This document shows, one piece after another, positions 63,748 through 64,000 of a stretch of DNA of 64,000 nucleotides. The first letter of the stretch is position 1. Every line of letters starts with the position of its first letter. Under the pieces are notes generated by a model. It ran no database searches and was not told the origin of the DNA. It saw only the letters and a list, made by a program, of their open reading frames with translations. Position numbers and translations under genes: made by a program. The stretch is from Sorex araneus. Lineage: Eukaryota; Chordata; Mammalia; Eulipotyphla; Soricidae. The stretch lies in NCBI RefSeq assembly GCF_027595985.1, contig NC_073303.1, forward strand, positions 189,648,095 through 189,712,094, given 5' to 3'.

Positions 63748-64000
63748 ACTACCTTTCCCTGGCAAGCGGGCGGTTGTTGGTGCCTCCTCGCTGGGGCGTC
63801 CTGTCACCTAGGTTACGTAGGTTACGTGCACAATCACTCCCCAGGGGCCACCCGCACTCCCCAGGCCGCTGCGACCCCAAGGCCCACGATGGTGAAGGGA
63901 ATAATGCATTAAAATTTATTTTATTAATTTTTTTCTTTTCGATGTTTATAAAACTGCAGGTCTGCAGTGAGGCAAGCAGGTAGATAGGGAAGGGCCTCGT

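Larger units (their letters stand above)
61224..64000 (+). other. GABPA: GABPA intron 1 (5' part)
   Basis: CpG island remainder, SINEs and a long composite repeat. Positions 62890-63390 and 63757-64000 show nothing assignable, and no GABPA coding exon is present. Confidence 0.6.

Noticed and set aside
63757-64000. A GABPA coding exon near the end of the window
   Set aside because: No frame resembling the GABPA N-terminus and no suitable acceptor; the first coding exon must lie further right.

Overview
This is mammalian nuclear DNA, most likely from a shrew (Soricidae, probably Sorex). The evidence is split genes with GT-AG introns, a CpG island, L1-type LINE and MLT1-like LTR remnants, and roughly seventy copies of a SINE I recognise as the soricid SOR family. 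It is the interval syntenic with human 21q21.3, carrying JAM2, ATP5PF (ATP5J) and the 5' end of GABPA. These assignments come from reading the translated exons against remembered family sequence; no search was run.

Layout. Positions 1-13497 are JAM2 intron 1; exon 1 with the signal peptide lies upstream of the window. JAM2 exons 2-10 are on the + strand at 13498-13560, 21220-21327, 23682-23834, 26585-26787, 32358-32457, 39466-39573, 42068-42083 (a 16-nt microexon), 46043-46085 and 48194-48226. Every junction keeps frame. A long 3'UTR without SINEs follows, to about 50.3 kb. ATP5PF is complete on the - strand: a non-coding exon 1 ending at 61001, then coding parts at 57003-56840, 53618-53494 and 53025-52988 (108 aa), with an AATAAA at 52877-52872. 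JAM2 and ATP5PF are therefore convergent. A CpG island at about 60.4-61.64 kb holds the head-to-head ATP5PF/GABPA promoter, with ETS, YY1, ZNF143 and NF-Y type sites. A probable GABPA non-coding exon 1 ends at 61223, and the window closes in GABPA intron 1.

The rest is dominated by retroposons. Two SINE types share one tRNA-like head (A box and B box visible) but have different bodies and tails. One ends in poly(A); the other ends in CAGTGA-like repeats. Both show target-site duplications. A longer repeat (up to about 640 bp, three copies) ends in the same tail as the second SINE, and one copy is 5'-truncated between perfect 12-bp duplications. This shared-head, shared-tail system, with 5'-inverted copies, is the most unusual content of the window.

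The genes are functionally separate (endothelial adhesion, ATP synthase stalk, ETS transcription factor). ATP5PF and GABPA are linked by a shared promoter that carries sites of the type GABP itself binds. SINE and intron boundaries are accurate to about 10-15 bases unless a target-site duplication is given; exon boundaries were read base by base.
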